A stretch of DNA of 64,000 nucleotides from Streptomyces sedi (GCF_006335015.1 NZ_VDGT01000010.1:124001-188000), one strand, 5' to 3'. Counted from the first letter of the stretch, positions 35,079 to 45,613 are shown. A program made the numbers and translations. Notes: generated by a model not told the origin, from the sequence alone.

Positions 35079-38000
35079 TTGCCAGGAACCACGGGGCGAC
35101 GCGCACGGCGCGCCCCCTCACTGATCGCGGCGGGCATCGCGTTCGCGCTGACCGGCGGCACGCTGGTCACCCCGGCGCACGCGGCGCACACGGGAACCGT
35201 CGCCTCCGCCCCCTCGGGGATCGTCGAGGGCGACGGGTTCGAACTCTCGCGCGACGAGCAGCCGTTGGCGCCGGGCGCCGAGCTGACCAGCTACCACCGC
35301 ATGGAGTCCGACAAGTGGCTCAGCGCCCACGCGCTGAGCCTGGACCTCACCTCCGACCTGCGCATCGACTACCTCGCGCCCGCGCATGTCGCCGACGCGG
35401 CGCCGGTGAGCGAGCTGGTCGCCGACCACGACCCGGGCGAGGGCAGGACGACGGTCGCCGCGCTCAACGCCGACTTCTTCGACATCGGCGCGACCGAGGC
35501 CCCCCTCGGCCCCGGGCTCTCCGAGGGTGAGCTGCTCCACGGCTCGGACGGCGGCAGCACGGAGGCCGTGGGGATCGCCCCCGACGGCGCCGGCCGCGTT
35601 CTCGACCTCTACTTCGACGGCACCGCCACCCTGCCCGCGGGCGCGGTGGACCTCGCCGGCTTCAACACCCCCGACCTGCCACCGGGTGGCGTCGGCGTCT
35701 ACACCTCGGCGTGGGGCGAGGCCGACCGCGCGCTGCTGGTCGCCGAGGCCGGGGAGACCACCGAGGTGGTGATCGACGACGGCGAGGTCACCTCCGTCTC
35801 CGACAAGCCGGGCGACGGCCCCGTTCCCGAGGACGCGACGGTGCTGCTCGGCCGGGAGCGCGGCGCCCTGGCCCTCGAAGGGCTTGAGGTCGGCGACCCG
35901 GTGAGCGTGGAGTACGCCCCGGTCACCGACGACGGCTCCGAGCTGCCGCGCACGGCGGTCGGCGGGCGCGGCCTGCTGGTGGTGGACGGCGAGCCGCAGG
36001 ACTGGGAGGGGCTGCCCAACAACGACACCGCGCCCCGCACCGCCGTCGGCTTCTCCCGCGACGGGCAGCGGATGTTCGTGCTGAGCGTGGAGGGGCGGCA
36101 GGCGCACTCGGGCGGCACCACGCTCACCGAGCTGGCCTCGATGATGGCCGACCTCGGGGCGTACAGCGCGCTCAACCTGGACGGCGGCGGCTCCAGCACG
36201 CTGCTCGCCAGGCTGCCGGGCCGCGCCGCGCCGGAGTTGGTCAACAGCCCCTCGGACGGCGAGGAGCGCCCGGTGCCCAACGGCCTGGCGATCACCGCCC
36301 CGGCGGGTGACGGCGAGCTGTCCGGGCTGCGCGTCGCCCCGACGGCCGACCCCGCCACGGCTCCCACCGCCGACCCGGTCGCCGGCGGACATCCGGACCG
36401 TGTCTTCCCCGGGCTGACCCGTGAGCTGACGGCCGTCGGCCACGACGACACCTACGGGCCCGCGGAGGCGAACCCGCAGTGGCACTCCTCGCCCCCGGGC
36501 GTCGGCACGGTGCGCGACGGCGTCTTCCGCGCCAACCGGCCGGGAACGGTCGAGGTCGACGCGAGACAGCGGCGGGCGCGCGGCACGACGGAGCTGACCG
36601 TCCTCGGCCCGTTGACCGAGGTCTCCACCACCACCCGGCGGCTCGGGCTGGCCGAGCCCGGGGCCGTCTCCACCTTCGGGGTGCTGGGCGTGGACGCGGC
36701 GGGCGACTCGGCGCCGATCGAGCCGGCGGACGTGCGGCTCGACTACGACTCCTCGCTCTTCACGGTCGAACAGGACCCGGCGCGCGGCGGGTTCACCGTG
36801 ACCGCGGGCGAACGGGAGTCGGCCTCCGGGATCGTGACGGTGACGGTCGGTGAGGCCACCGCGCGGATGGCGGTGACCGTCGGGCTGCACGAGTCGTCGG
36901 TGGCGGACTTCTCCGACGGCGACGGGTGGACCTTCGACCACGCCAGGGCCGACGGCTCGGTGACGCCCGAGCCGGAGGGGCGGGAGGGCGCCGGGCTGCG
37001 GCTGGCCTACGACTTCTCGCTGAGTACCGCGACCCGTGCGGCCTATGTGTATCCGCCGGAGGAGATCCGGGTGCCGGGCCAGCCCTCGCGGTTCACCCTC
37101 TGGGTGCGGGGCGACGGCCGGGGCGCGTGGCCCTCGCTCCAGCTGAAAGACGCACGGGGGACCGACCTGGTGCTGCGCGCCGAGCACATCGAGTTCGAGG
37201 AGTGGAGGCAGCTGACGTTCGAGGTGCCGGAGGGCACGGCCTACCCGGTCTCGGTGCAGCGCTTCTACCTGGCGGAGACCCGGGGGGACCAGAGCTACGC
37301 CAGCGAACTGGTGATCGACGAACTGCGGGCGCTGACGCCTCCCGAGGTGGAGCTGCCCGAGGAGCCGCGCGGCGCGAAGCCGTTGATCGACACCGCCGCG
37401 GGGACCGACGGGCGGGAGTGGCGGTTCGCGGTGGTCTCGGACGCCCAGTTCGTCGCGCGCGATCCGGAGAGCGAGCTGGTCGCCTCCGCGCGGCGCGTCC
37501 TGCGCGAGGCGAAGGCCGCCGACCCGGACTTCGTGCTGGTCAACGGGGATCTGGTGGACGAGGGTTCGCCCGAGGACCTGGCGTTCGCCCGTGCGGTGCT
37601 TGAGGAGGAGCTGGGTGGGGACCTTCCCTGGTACTACGTGCCGGGCAACCACGAGGTGATGGGCGGCTCGATCGACAACTTCCGGTCGGAGTTCGGCGAG
37701 ACCCAGCTGACGTTCGATCACCGGGGCACACGCTTCCTCACCCTGGACACGTCCGCGCTGACGCTGCGCGGCGGCGGCTTCGCCCAGGTCAGGGAGGTGC
37801 GGGCGCAGTTGGACGCCGCGGCGGACGACAGGTCCGTCCACTCGGTGGTGGTCGTCGGCCATGTGCCGCCCAGGGACACCATGGCCCAGCCGGCGAGTCA
37901 GCTCACGGACCGTTGGGAGGCCGCGCTCGTGGAGCGTTGGCTGGCCGACTTCCGTCGGCGCACCGGCAAGGGGGTGCTCCATGTCGGCGGGCATGTCGGC

Positions 38001-38516
38001 ATCTTCGACACCTATCGGGTGGACGGCGTGCCGTATGTGATCAACGGCAACGCGGGCAAGGAGCCGGCGACCGTCCCCGACGAGGGCGGCTTCAACGGCT
38101 GGACCCTGGTCGGCGTCGATCCGGTGTCCCGCTCCGAGCAGGAGCGGACACGGCGCGCGCCCGAGCGGCCCGGTCCCGACTGGCTCTCGGTGCGCACCAT
38201 GGCGCGGGTCGACGGGCTGTCGCTCGACGCTCCCGACGCGGTGCCGGTGGACGAGACGGCCGTCGCGGGGGCCGTCGTGGTGCAGGACGGCGCGGGCGAA
38301 CGGCGTGAGGTGCCGGTGGGTCCGCTGGTCAGCGCGGACTGGTCGGGCTCGCGCGGGCTGCACGTGGGCCCCGCCGACGAGGCGGGGCGCCGGGCGGTCG
38401 CCGCGTTCGACCCGGCGACCGGCGAGCTGACCGGGCTGCGCCCGGGCGAGGTCGTCCTGGAGGTGGCGGTGAACGGGGAGCGGCGCCGCGCGACGATCGA
38501 GGTGCCCCGACGCTGA
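35079..38516 (+). CDS. Large secreted phosphodiester glycosidase and metallophosphoesterase fusion
   Basis: An 1145-residue exported protein. Residues 1-36 are a signal peptide (basic start, L-I-A-A-G-I-A-F-A-L-T-G-G core, A-H-A-A cleavage region). A phosphodiester glycosidase (NAGPA) domain follows, about 60-410, with N-A-D-F-F-D-I-G and L-N-L-D-G-G-G-S-S-T. Bacterial Ig-like and carbohydrate-binding-like beta domains fill about 430-775. A calcineurin-type phosphoesterase spans about 790-1010 with V-V-S-D-A-Q-F, N-G-D-L-V-D-E-G, G-N-H-E-V and G-H-V-P-P. The usual last G-H-x-H motif reads G-G-H-V-G. The TTG at 35079 has GGGAG 5 nt before it. Substrate unknown; cell-wall polymer or phosphodiester sugar turnover is an inference. 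Confidence 0.88.
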   Translation: MPGTTGRRARRAPSLIAAGIAFALTGGTLVTPAHAAHTGTVASAPSGIVEGDGFELSRDEQPLAPGAELTSYHRMESDKWLSAHALSLDLTSDLRIDYLAPAHVADAAPVSELVADHDPGEGRTTVAALNADFFDIGATEAPLGPGLSEGELLHGSDGGSTEAVGIAPDGAGRVLDLYFDGTATLPAGAVDLAGFNTPDLPPGGVGVYTSAWGEADRALLVAEAGETTEVVIDDGEVTSVSDKPGDGPVPEDATVLLGRERGALALEGLEVGDPVSVEYAPVTDDGSELPRTAVGGRGLLVVDGEPQDWEGLPNNDTAPRTAVGFSRDGQRMFVLSVEGRQAHSGGTTLTELASMMADLGAYSALNLDGGGSSTLLARLPGRAAPELVNSPSDGEERPVPNGLAITAPAGDGELSGLRVAPTADPATAPTADPVAGGHPDRVFPGLTRELTAVGHDDTYGPAEANPQWHSSPPGVGTVRDGVFRANRPGTVEVDARQRRARGTTELTVLGPLTEVSTTTRRLGLAEPGAVSTFGVLGVDAAGDSAPIEPADVRLDYDSSLFTVEQDPARGGFTVTAGERESASGIVTVTVGEATARMAVTVGLHESSVADFSDGDGWTFDHARADGSVTPEPEGREGAGLRLAYDFSLSTATRAAYVYPPEEIRVPGQPSRFTLWVRGDGRGAWPSLQLKDARGTDLVLRAEHIEFEEWRQLTFEVPEGTAYPVSVQRFYLAETRGDQSYASELVIDELRALTPPEVELPEEPRGAKPLIDTAAGTDGREWRFAVVSDAQFVARDPESELVASARRVLREAKAADPDFVLVNGDLVDEGSPEDLAFARAVLEEELGGDLPWYYVPGNHEVMGGSIDNFRSEFGETQLTFDHRGTRFLTLDTSALTLRGGGFAQVREVRAQLDAAADDRSVHSVVVVGHVPPRDTMAQPASQLTDRWEAALVERWLADFRRRTGKGVLHVGGHVGIFDTYRVDGVPYVINGNAGKEPATVPDEGGFNGWTLVGVDPVSRSEQERTRRAPERPGPDWLSVRTMARVDGLSLDAPDAVPVDETAVAGAVVVQDGAGERREVPVGPLVSADWSGSRGLHVGPADEAGRRAVAAFDPATGELTGLRPGEVVLEVAVNGERRRATIEVPRR

Positions 38517-38527
38517 ACTGTGTCCCT

Positions 38528-38567
38528 CCCTCCCGGGCACGGGGCTCCGGCCCCGCGCCCGGGAGGG
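38528..38567. terminator. Bidirectional terminator between the secreted phosphoesterase and uvrB
   Basis: Two 18-base arms (38528-38545 and 38550-38567) pair with one G-U-type mismatch around a 4-nt loop. The element lies 12 nt after the plus-strand gene and 14 nt after the end of uvrB, in a convergent gap. Confidence 0.8.
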
Positions 38568-38580
38568 TACGGCCGGCGCG

Positions 38581-40707
<2,127 letters not shown>

Positions 40708-40714
40708 GGACCCC

Positions 40715-40737
40715 ACCGTACGACCCCCCACTGACAA
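40715..40737 (-). promoter_or_regulatory. PafBC-type damage promoter of uvrB
   Basis: TTGTCAGTG (40737-40729), 8-nt spacer, TACGGT (40720-40715), then 7 nt to the ATG. A full match to tTGTCRgtg-N8-TAnnnT. Confidence 0.88.
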
Positions 40738-40869
40738 CCGTGTCGATGCCGGCGAACGGCCCCCCGAGGACTCACGCTGTTCAACTGACAGTCACCAGCC
40801 GCGTACCCGGCGGTTTCCCCAGGCCGGGCAGGCTCCCCGCGTTCCCACACGGATTTCGAGGAGTTCCCC

Positions 40870-41802
40870 ATGAGCGACACCACCTCCGGCTTGATCGGTT
40901 GGGCCCTCGGCGCGGTGGCCCTCACCGTCCTGCCGGTCGCCTCGCTGCCCGGTCTCTCCCCTCAGAGCGCCGGGGCCGCGTCGTCGGACGGTGTGCGTCC
41001 GGCGGCGACCACCGGCCTCGGTTTCGACGACCCGCTGGTGGTGGCCCACCGGGGCGCCTCGGGCTACGCCCCGGAGAACACCCTGGCCGCCGCCGAGGCC
41101 GCGGCCCAGGCCCACACCACCTGGGTGGAGACCGACGTGCAGCGCACCAGCGACGGCGAGCTGGTGCTGATGCACGACGAGACGCTCAACCGGACGACCG
41201 ACGTGGAGGAGGTCTTCCCCGACCGGGCTCCGTGGCGGGTGGAGGACTTCACCGCGGAGGAGATCTCGCGGCTGGACGCGGGCAGCTGGTTCGGCGAGGA
41301 GTTCGCGGGCGAGCCGGTGCCGACGCTGGAGGAGTTCCTCGACGAGCTCGACGGCAACCGGCAGCGGCTGCTGCTCGAACTGAAGTCCCCCTCGCTCTAC
41401 CCGGGCATCGAGGCCGACATCCTGGAGGAGCTCGACGAGCAGGGCTGGCTGCGTGAGTGGTACCCGGGCCAGCGACTGGTGCTCCAGAGCTTCGAGGCGG
41501 ACTCGGTGCGCACGGTGCACGAGCTGGCGCCCCGGGTGGAGACCGGCTTCCTCGGCACCCCGCCGGTGGACGAGATCGCCGAGTACGCGGAGTTCGCCGA
41601 CCAGATCAACCCCCGGCACGCCGACCTGAGCGCGGAGTACGTGGAGAGCGTGCAGTCCCTGCGCGGCCCGCACGGCCGCCCGCTGAAGGTCTACACCTGG
41701 ACCGTCAACGACGGCGAGCTGGCGACCCGGGTCGCGGGCCTCGGCGTGGACGGCATCATCTCCGACGTGCCGGACGTGGTGCGGTCCGCGCTGCGCGACT
41801 GA
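40870..41802 (+). CDS. Secreted glycerophosphodiester phosphodiesterase
   Basis: A 310-residue GDPD. The N-terminus has a hydrophobic stretch (about residues 8-30) and an Ala-rich cleavage region near residue 38, so export is likely. The catalytic domain starts with V-V-A-H-R-G-A-S-G-Y-A-P-E-N-T, and metal and acid-base residues are in E-T-D-V-Q-R-T-S-D-G-E-L-V-L-M-H-D-E. It hydrolyses glycerophosphodiesters to glycerol-3-phosphate and alcohols, probably for phosphate or carbon scavenging outside the membrane. GAGGAG precedes the ATG at 8 nt. Confidence 0.93.
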   Translation: MSDTTSGLIGWALGAVALTVLPVASLPGLSPQSAGAASSDGVRPAATTGLGFDDPLVVAHRGASGYAPENTLAAAEAAAQAHTTWVETDVQRTSDGELVLMHDETLNRTTDVEEVFPDRAPWRVEDFTAEEISRLDAGSWFGEEFAGEPVPTLEEFLDELDGNRQRLLLELKSPSLYPGIEADILEELDEQGWLREWYPGQRLVLQSFEADSVRTVHELAPRVETGFLGTPPVDEIAEYAEFADQINPRHADLSAEYVESVQSLRGPHGRPLKVYTWTVNDGELATRVAGLGVDGIISDVPDVVRSALRD

Positions 41803-41876
41803 GGAGCGGCGGGTGCCGGCTCACGTCGGCCGGCGGTGAGGGCGGTACGGACGGCGCTCGCGGGACTCCCCCGGGG

Positions 41877-41899
41877 TTGTCAGTGCCGCCCTCTATGCT
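41877..41899 (+). promoter_or_regulatory. PafBC-type damage promoter of ogt
   Basis: TTGTCAGTG (41877-41885), 8-nt spacer, TATGCT (41894-41899), then 7 nt to the ATG at 41907. A full match to the consensus. Confidence 0.88.
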
Positions 41900-41906
41900 C
41901 CCCGTC

Positions 41907-42452
41907 ATGAGTGAGGAGAAGGGGTGTGCCTGGTCGGTGGAGGGCACACCGATCGGTCCGCTGCTGCTGGCCGCGACGGACCTGGGGCTGGTGTCGGTGG
42001 TCTTCCACGCGGAGCGGGACAGGGTGCCGGCGGCCCTGTCGGGTTTGGCCAAGGGGCTCGGGGCGCGGCCGGCCCCCGCCCCCGGCGGCCACCCGGTGCT
42101 GACGGAGGCTGCCGAGCAGTTGGCGGCCTACTTCGCCGGGCGGCTGCGGGTCTTCGACCTGGCTCTGGACTGGTCGCTGGCCTCGGGGTTCACCGAGCGG
42201 GTGCTGCGGGAACTGGCCGTGGGCGTCCCGCTGGGCAGCGTCGTCTCCTACCGGGATCTGGCGCGGCGGGCCGGCGAGCCGGGCGCGGCGCAGGCGGTGG
42301 GTGCGGCGATGGGGGCCAATCCCCTGCCGGTGGTGGTGCCCTGCCATCGGGTGGTGGCCTCCGACGGGGGCATAGGCGGCTTCGGCGGCGGCCTGGAGAC
42401 CAAGCGCCAGCTGCTGGCGCTGGAGGGGGTGCTTCCCAGCCCGCTCTTCTGA
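41907..42452 (+). CDS. ogt: Methylated-DNA--protein-cysteine methyltransferase
   Basis: A 181-residue O6-alkylguanine-DNA alkyltransferase. It repairs O6-methylguanine by moving the alkyl group to its own cysteine. The active site is V-V-P-C-H-R-V near residue 145. The DNA-binding helix region G-S-V-V-S-Y-R-D-L-A-R-R and the asparagine hinge (A-M-G-A-N-P-L-P) precede it. The start at 41907 is fixed by the damage promoter geometry (7 nt after the -10) and predicts a leaderless mRNA. A recognisable member of the damage regulon in this window. Confidence 0.95.
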   Translation: MSEEKGCAWSVEGTPIGPLLLAATDLGLVSVVFHAERDRVPAALSGLAKGLGARPAPAPGGHPVLTEAAEQLAAYFAGRLRVFDLALDWSLASGFTERVLRELAVGVPLGSVVSYRDLARRAGEPGAAQAVGAAMGANPLPVVVPCHRVVASDGGIGGFGGGLETKRQLLALEGVLPSPLF

Positions 42453-42519
42453 GGACGGTCTGCCGAGGCGGTGTGCCGAGGGGTGTGCCGAGGACGGCCG
42501 GGGTCCTTCCGAGGACGGC
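42451..42519 (+). repeat. Short degenerate repeats between ogt and the FAD oxidoreductase
   Basis: TGCCGAGG recurs at 42461, 42474 and 42486 (12-13 bp period). GAGGACGG recurs at 42451, 42490 and 42511. Function unknown; they lie upstream of the ECF-type promoter. Confidence 0.55.
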
Positions 42520-42556
42520 ACCCGCGCGGTGACGCGCGCCACAACGGGACGCGTGG

Positions 42557-42583
42557 TGTCACATCGCCGGCCCCCGCGGTGTC
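42557..42583 (+). promoter_or_regulatory. ECF41-like sigma factor promoter
   Basis: TGTCACA (42557-42563), a 16-nt spacer and TGTC (42580-42583) resemble the ECF41 promoter TGTCACA-N16-CGTC, with one change in the -10. The downstream gene starts 46 nt later. Confidence 0.5.
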
Positions 42584-42629
42584 TTGAGGGTGAGCCCTGA
42601 GCGGGAGCCCTTGAGTGAGGAGAGACACC

Positions 42630-43817
42630 ATGGCCGAGAAGACCGAGGTCCTCGTCGTCGGCGGCGGCTACGCGGGCGTGATGGCGGCCAACCGGCTGAC
42701 CCGGCGCGACGACGTGGCCGTGACGCTGGTCAACCCGCGGCCCGCGTTCGTGGAGCGCATCCGCCTGCACCAGGTCGCCGGCGGCAGCCATGACGCGCTC
42801 ACCGCGTACCGGGACGTGCTGGCCGAGGGGGTGCGGCTGCTCGTCGACTCCGTGTCCCTCATCGACGGCACCGCCCGGACGGTGGCGCTGGGCAGCGGCG
42901 GTGCCCTCGGTTACGACTACCTGGTCTACGCGGTGGGCAGCGGCACCGCCGAGCCCACGGTGCCCGGGGCCGCCGAGTTCGCTCACCCGGTCGGCAGCCT
43001 GGAGGAGGCCGAGGCGCTGCGCTCCGTGCTCGCCGCCGCGCCGGCGCGGACCGCCGTGGCGGTCGTGGGTGCCGGCTCCGCCGGCATCGAGACCGCGGCG
43101 GAGCTGGCCGAGGAGGGACGGCGGGTCACCCTGGTCTGCGGCGGGGAGCTGGGTCCCGGTCTGAGCGCCCGCGGCCGACGCGCGGTAGCCCGGCGGCTGG
43201 CCGGCCTCGGGGTCGAGGTGCTCCGGGGCCCCGGCGCCCGGGTCACCGGCGTGACGCCGGAGGCCGTGCGCCTCGGTGACGGGCGCGAGGTGCCGAGCGA
43301 GGTGACCGTGTGGACCACCGGTTTCGGCGTGCCGGACCTGGCGGCGCGCAGCGGGCTGAGCACGGACGCGCTGGGGCGCCTGCTCACCGACGAGACGCTG
43401 ACCAGCGTCGACAGCGAACGTGTCGTCGCGGCCGGGGACGCGGCGGCCCCCTCCGGGCTGCCGTACCGGATGAGCTGCCAGGCGGCGGTCCAGCTGGGCC
43501 CGCAGGCCGCCGAGACGGTGCTCAGCCGGATCGCGGGCGAGCCGCCCCAGCCCGCCGCGGTGGGCTTCGTCGGGCAGTGCCTGAGCCTGGGGCGCGGCAC
43601 CGGCGTGGTGCAGTTCGCCCGCAGGAACGACGCCGTCGTCGACCTGCGGATCGGCGGGCGCCTGGGAGCCAGGCTCAAGGAGGCGGTCTGCCGCGGCACC
43701 GTGCGGCAGCTGACGCGCGAGGCGCGCAAGCCGGGCGCCCGGGACCTGTGGCTGAAGGACGGCGGCCGGGAGGAAGCCCTGGCGGCGGCCCGCCGGGGCG
43801 AGGTGGCGCGCGGCTAG
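42630..43817 (+). CDS. NAD(P)/FAD-dependent oxidoreductase (NDH-2-like)
   Basis: A 395-residue pyridine nucleotide-disulfide oxidoreductase family flavoprotein without a redox-active CxxC pair. The FAD-binding fold is V-L-V-V-G-G-G-Y-A-G at 8-17, the NAD(P) fold is V-A-V-V-G-A-G-S-A-G-I-E near 145, and the second FAD motif is V-V-A-A-G-D-A-A-A near 270. It resembles type II NADH dehydrogenase and similar proteins. GAGGAGAG precedes the ATG at 42630. An ECF41-type promoter upstream fits the group's known control of single oxidoreductases, but no sigma gene is adjacent here. Confidence 0.88.
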   Translation: MAEKTEVLVVGGGYAGVMAANRLTRRDDVAVTLVNPRPAFVERIRLHQVAGGSHDALTAYRDVLAEGVRLLVDSVSLIDGTARTVALGSGGALGYDYLVYAVGSGTAEPTVPGAAEFAHPVGSLEEAEALRSVLAAAPARTAVAVVGAGSAGIETAAELAEEGRRVTLVCGGELGPGLSARGRRAVARRLAGLGVEVLRGPGARVTGVTPEAVRLGDGREVPSEVTVWTTGFGVPDLAARSGLSTDALGRLLTDETLTSVDSERVVAAGDAAAPSGLPYRMSCQAAVQLGPQAAETVLSRIAGEPPQPAAVGFVGQCLSLGRGTGVVQFARRNDAVVDLRIGGRLGARLKEAVCRGTVRQLTREARKPGARDLWLKDGGREEALAAARRGEVARG

Positions 43818-43911
43818 GGAGGGAGCGCGTGGCGGTTGCGGAGCCGCCCCCGGGAGGCGATCAGTGCGGGTATGACCCGATACTGGCGTCCCGAACGCGA
43901 GGAGGGCGACG

Positions 43912-44538
43912 ATGACGCTGTCCCAGGACCGGCCGGCGATCACCTACTGCTCGCTGGAGGCGCTGCGTGCGCGGGGCTGGACACCGCTGCTGGTGCGTTC
44001 GTTCCTCGGCGAGCCGGATCGCCGCAGCCCGGTGGAGCTGTATCTGAGCGACCGGGTCAGGCGGACGGAGGAGCTGCCGGAGTTCCTCGCGGCGCGCGAG
44101 CTGCGCAGGCGGCGGGCCAGCGCGCAGCGCGACGCGCAGGCCCGGCGCAGGGCGGAGGGGCTCGCGGCGATACGGGAGGCACGGCTGGCGCTCCCCCGGT
44201 TGGCCGACGCGGAGCTGGCGGAGCGGGCAGTGGCCCACCGGAACCTCTGGGACGCGAGCCGCGCCGCGCTCTCCTGGGGCCACCGGCCGCGCGCGGTCTC
44301 GGTCGCCGAGCTGGAGCCGGCCGAACTGGCGCGCTGGAAGGTGGAGTGGCTGCTCCAGCAGCTGGCGCCGCATGCGGAGCTGCTGCACGCGCTGCCGCCC
44401 GGCGAGAGCCGGGCCGAGGGCCGTCAGCTGCTCACCGGGCGGTGCCGGGACGCGATAGCGCGGGCCTATCCGGCGCTCCGCGCGGAGTGCGAGGCGCGAA
44501 GGGCGGCCGACGGAGACGGCGCCCCTGGCGGGTTCTGA
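43912..44538 (+). CDS. Hypothetical protein, Arg/Ala-rich helical
   Basis: A 208-residue soluble protein that I do not recognise. The N-terminal part (T-P-L-L-V-R-S-F-L-G-E-P-D) resembles a small globular lead. Residues about 55-95 are very rich in Arg, Ala and Glu and likely form a long helix. No signal peptide, membrane segment or catalytic motif is visible. The ATG at 43912 is preceded by GAGGAGGG. It is alone between the FAD oxidoreductase and the convergent M23 peptidase. Confidence 0.7.
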   Translation: MTLSQDRPAITYCSLEALRARGWTPLLVRSFLGEPDRRSPVELYLSDRVRRTEELPEFLAARELRRRRASAQRDAQARRRAEGLAAIREARLALPRLADAELAERAVAHRNLWDASRAALSWGHRPRAVSVAELEPAELARWKVEWLLQQLAPHAELLHALPPGESRAEGRQLLTGRCRDAIARAYPALRAECEARRAADGDGAPGGF

Positions 44539-44578
44539 CCGCGGGGCGCCGTCGGGTCGGTCTCACCCGTCGACCGGG

Positions 44579-45220
44579 TCACACATCGGCGTCCTGGTCG
44601 CGCAGGTACTTCATCGGGTCGATGGCGGTGCCGTAGTCGGCGCTGGTGCGGATCTCGAAGTGCAGGTGCGGGCCGCTGCTGTTGCCGGTGTTACCGGACA
44701 GCGCGATCTTCTCGCCCGTCTCCACCTGATCGCCCACGGCCACGTCGACCTCGGAAAGGTGCGCGTACTGGCTGAACGTGCCGTCACCGTGATCGATCAC
44801 GATCGCGTTCCCGTACGCGGGACCGTCACCGGCACCGTTGCCACCGGCCTTCACCACGGTCCCCTCGTGCACCGAGGACACCTCGGCACCCGTCGGGACC
44901 GCGAAGTCCTGACCACTGTGCTTGCTGGTCCAACGGTCACCGCTGTTGCCGTACGTCGCCGACAGCTCGTAGTCACCCGAGATCGGCGACACCCAGTCAC
45001 TCGCCTTCGGCTTCTCGGCGGCCGGGGCATGGTTCTTCTCGACGACCTCGGTGGCCTGGGTGGCCTGACGGGCGTCGGTCTTGCCGGCGCCCTCGGCCGC
45101 CACGGCCGCACCGGAGAGGGCCACCGTGGCGCAGACGCCGGCCGCGACGGCGGCGGCGGCACGGGCACGGAGCGACTTCGGGGCGCGGTTCAGGGTGGTG
45201 GTCGTGTGGGTGTTCGGCAT
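44579..45220 (-). CDS. Secreted M23 (LytM-type) zinc metallopeptidase
   Basis: A 213-residue exported peptidoglycan endopeptidase. The signal peptide spans about 1-45 (basic T-L-N-R-A-P-K-S-L-R-A-R, then A-A-A-V-A-A-G-V-C-A-T-V-A-L-S-G). The M23 domain fills the C-terminal 125 residues. Zinc ligands are in K-H-S-G-Q-D-F (HxxxD) and G-P-H-L-H-F-E (HxH). The ATG at 45220 has GGAGG 10 nt upstream. It is the only gene served by the long structured leader to its right. Confidence 0.92.
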   Translation of the reverse strand: MPNTHTTTTLNRAPKSLRARAAAAVAAGVCATVALSGAAVAAEGAGKTDARQATQATEVVEKNHAPAAEKPKASDWVSPISGDYELSATYGNSGDRWTSKHSGQDFAVPTGAEVSSVHEGTVVKAGGNGAGDGPAYGNAIVIDHGDGTFSQYAHLSEVDVAVGDQVETGEKIALSGNTGNSSGPHLHFEIRTSADYGTAIDPMKYLRDQDADV

Positions 45221-45497
45221 GGAAGAACAACCTCCGCTTTCGGGGGCGTCCCGACCGGAACCAGCCGGGTGAACATCCTTGATAACGGGATATCCGACCC
45301 GGCACAAGAAGCTCTCCTACGACGCGGGACCGTAGCGGAGAAAGGGAGTCTGAAGGCCCTGGACATGCCCGTGGAAGCCTTCATCCGAAGAAGGCAACTT
45401 CCCGATCCCCACCATGCTGACCTGCACTGAGCCCCGCATATCCGAAGGTCGTTCGCCGTCCCTGGCGAAATCCCCTGGCACCGCGTGACGAAAGTCC
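45221..45497 (-). other. Long structured leader upstream of the M23 peptidase
   Basis: No gene is seen here. On the minus strand several hairpins stack before the M23 start: one with 6-bp inner arms GCCTTC and GAAGGC (about 45370-45390) and one pairing CTACG with CGTAG (about 45315-45335). In actinobacteria cell-wall hydrolase genes are often under c-di-AMP riboswitches, but I could not align the conserved core, so only a structured leader is claimed. Confidence 0.45.
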
Positions 45498-45551
45498 CGG
45501 GACCTTGGTCCCGTTTTCCTGCTAAGCGTTTTCGTAGGCCCCGAAAACGCT
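45498..45551. terminator. Two adjacent hairpins after the PIG-L gene
   Basis: CGGGACC-TT-GGTCCCG (45498-45513) is followed on the plus strand by GTTTTCCT. AGCGTTTTCG (45525-45534), a 7-nt loop and CGAAAACGCT (45542-45551) form a perfect 10-bp stem. They lie 63-116 nt beyond the PIG-L stop and probably terminate its transcript, possibly in both directions. Confidence 0.65.
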
Positions 45552-45613
45552 GTGTCGAGCACCACAGAAAGGCCGCCGAGAAACCCGGGTATCGGCCGGG
45601 AGGGGCGCGGATA

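Noticed and set aside
40769..40791. A second PafBC site near uvrB (minus-strand CTGTCAGTT)
   Set aside because: At the right spacing the -10 would read TGAGTC, which lacks the A at position 2 and the final T of TAnnnT.
45221..45600. c-di-AMP (ydaO) riboswitch before the M23 peptidase
   Set aside because: Context fits, but I could not find the conserved core on the minus strand. Only a structured leader is reported.
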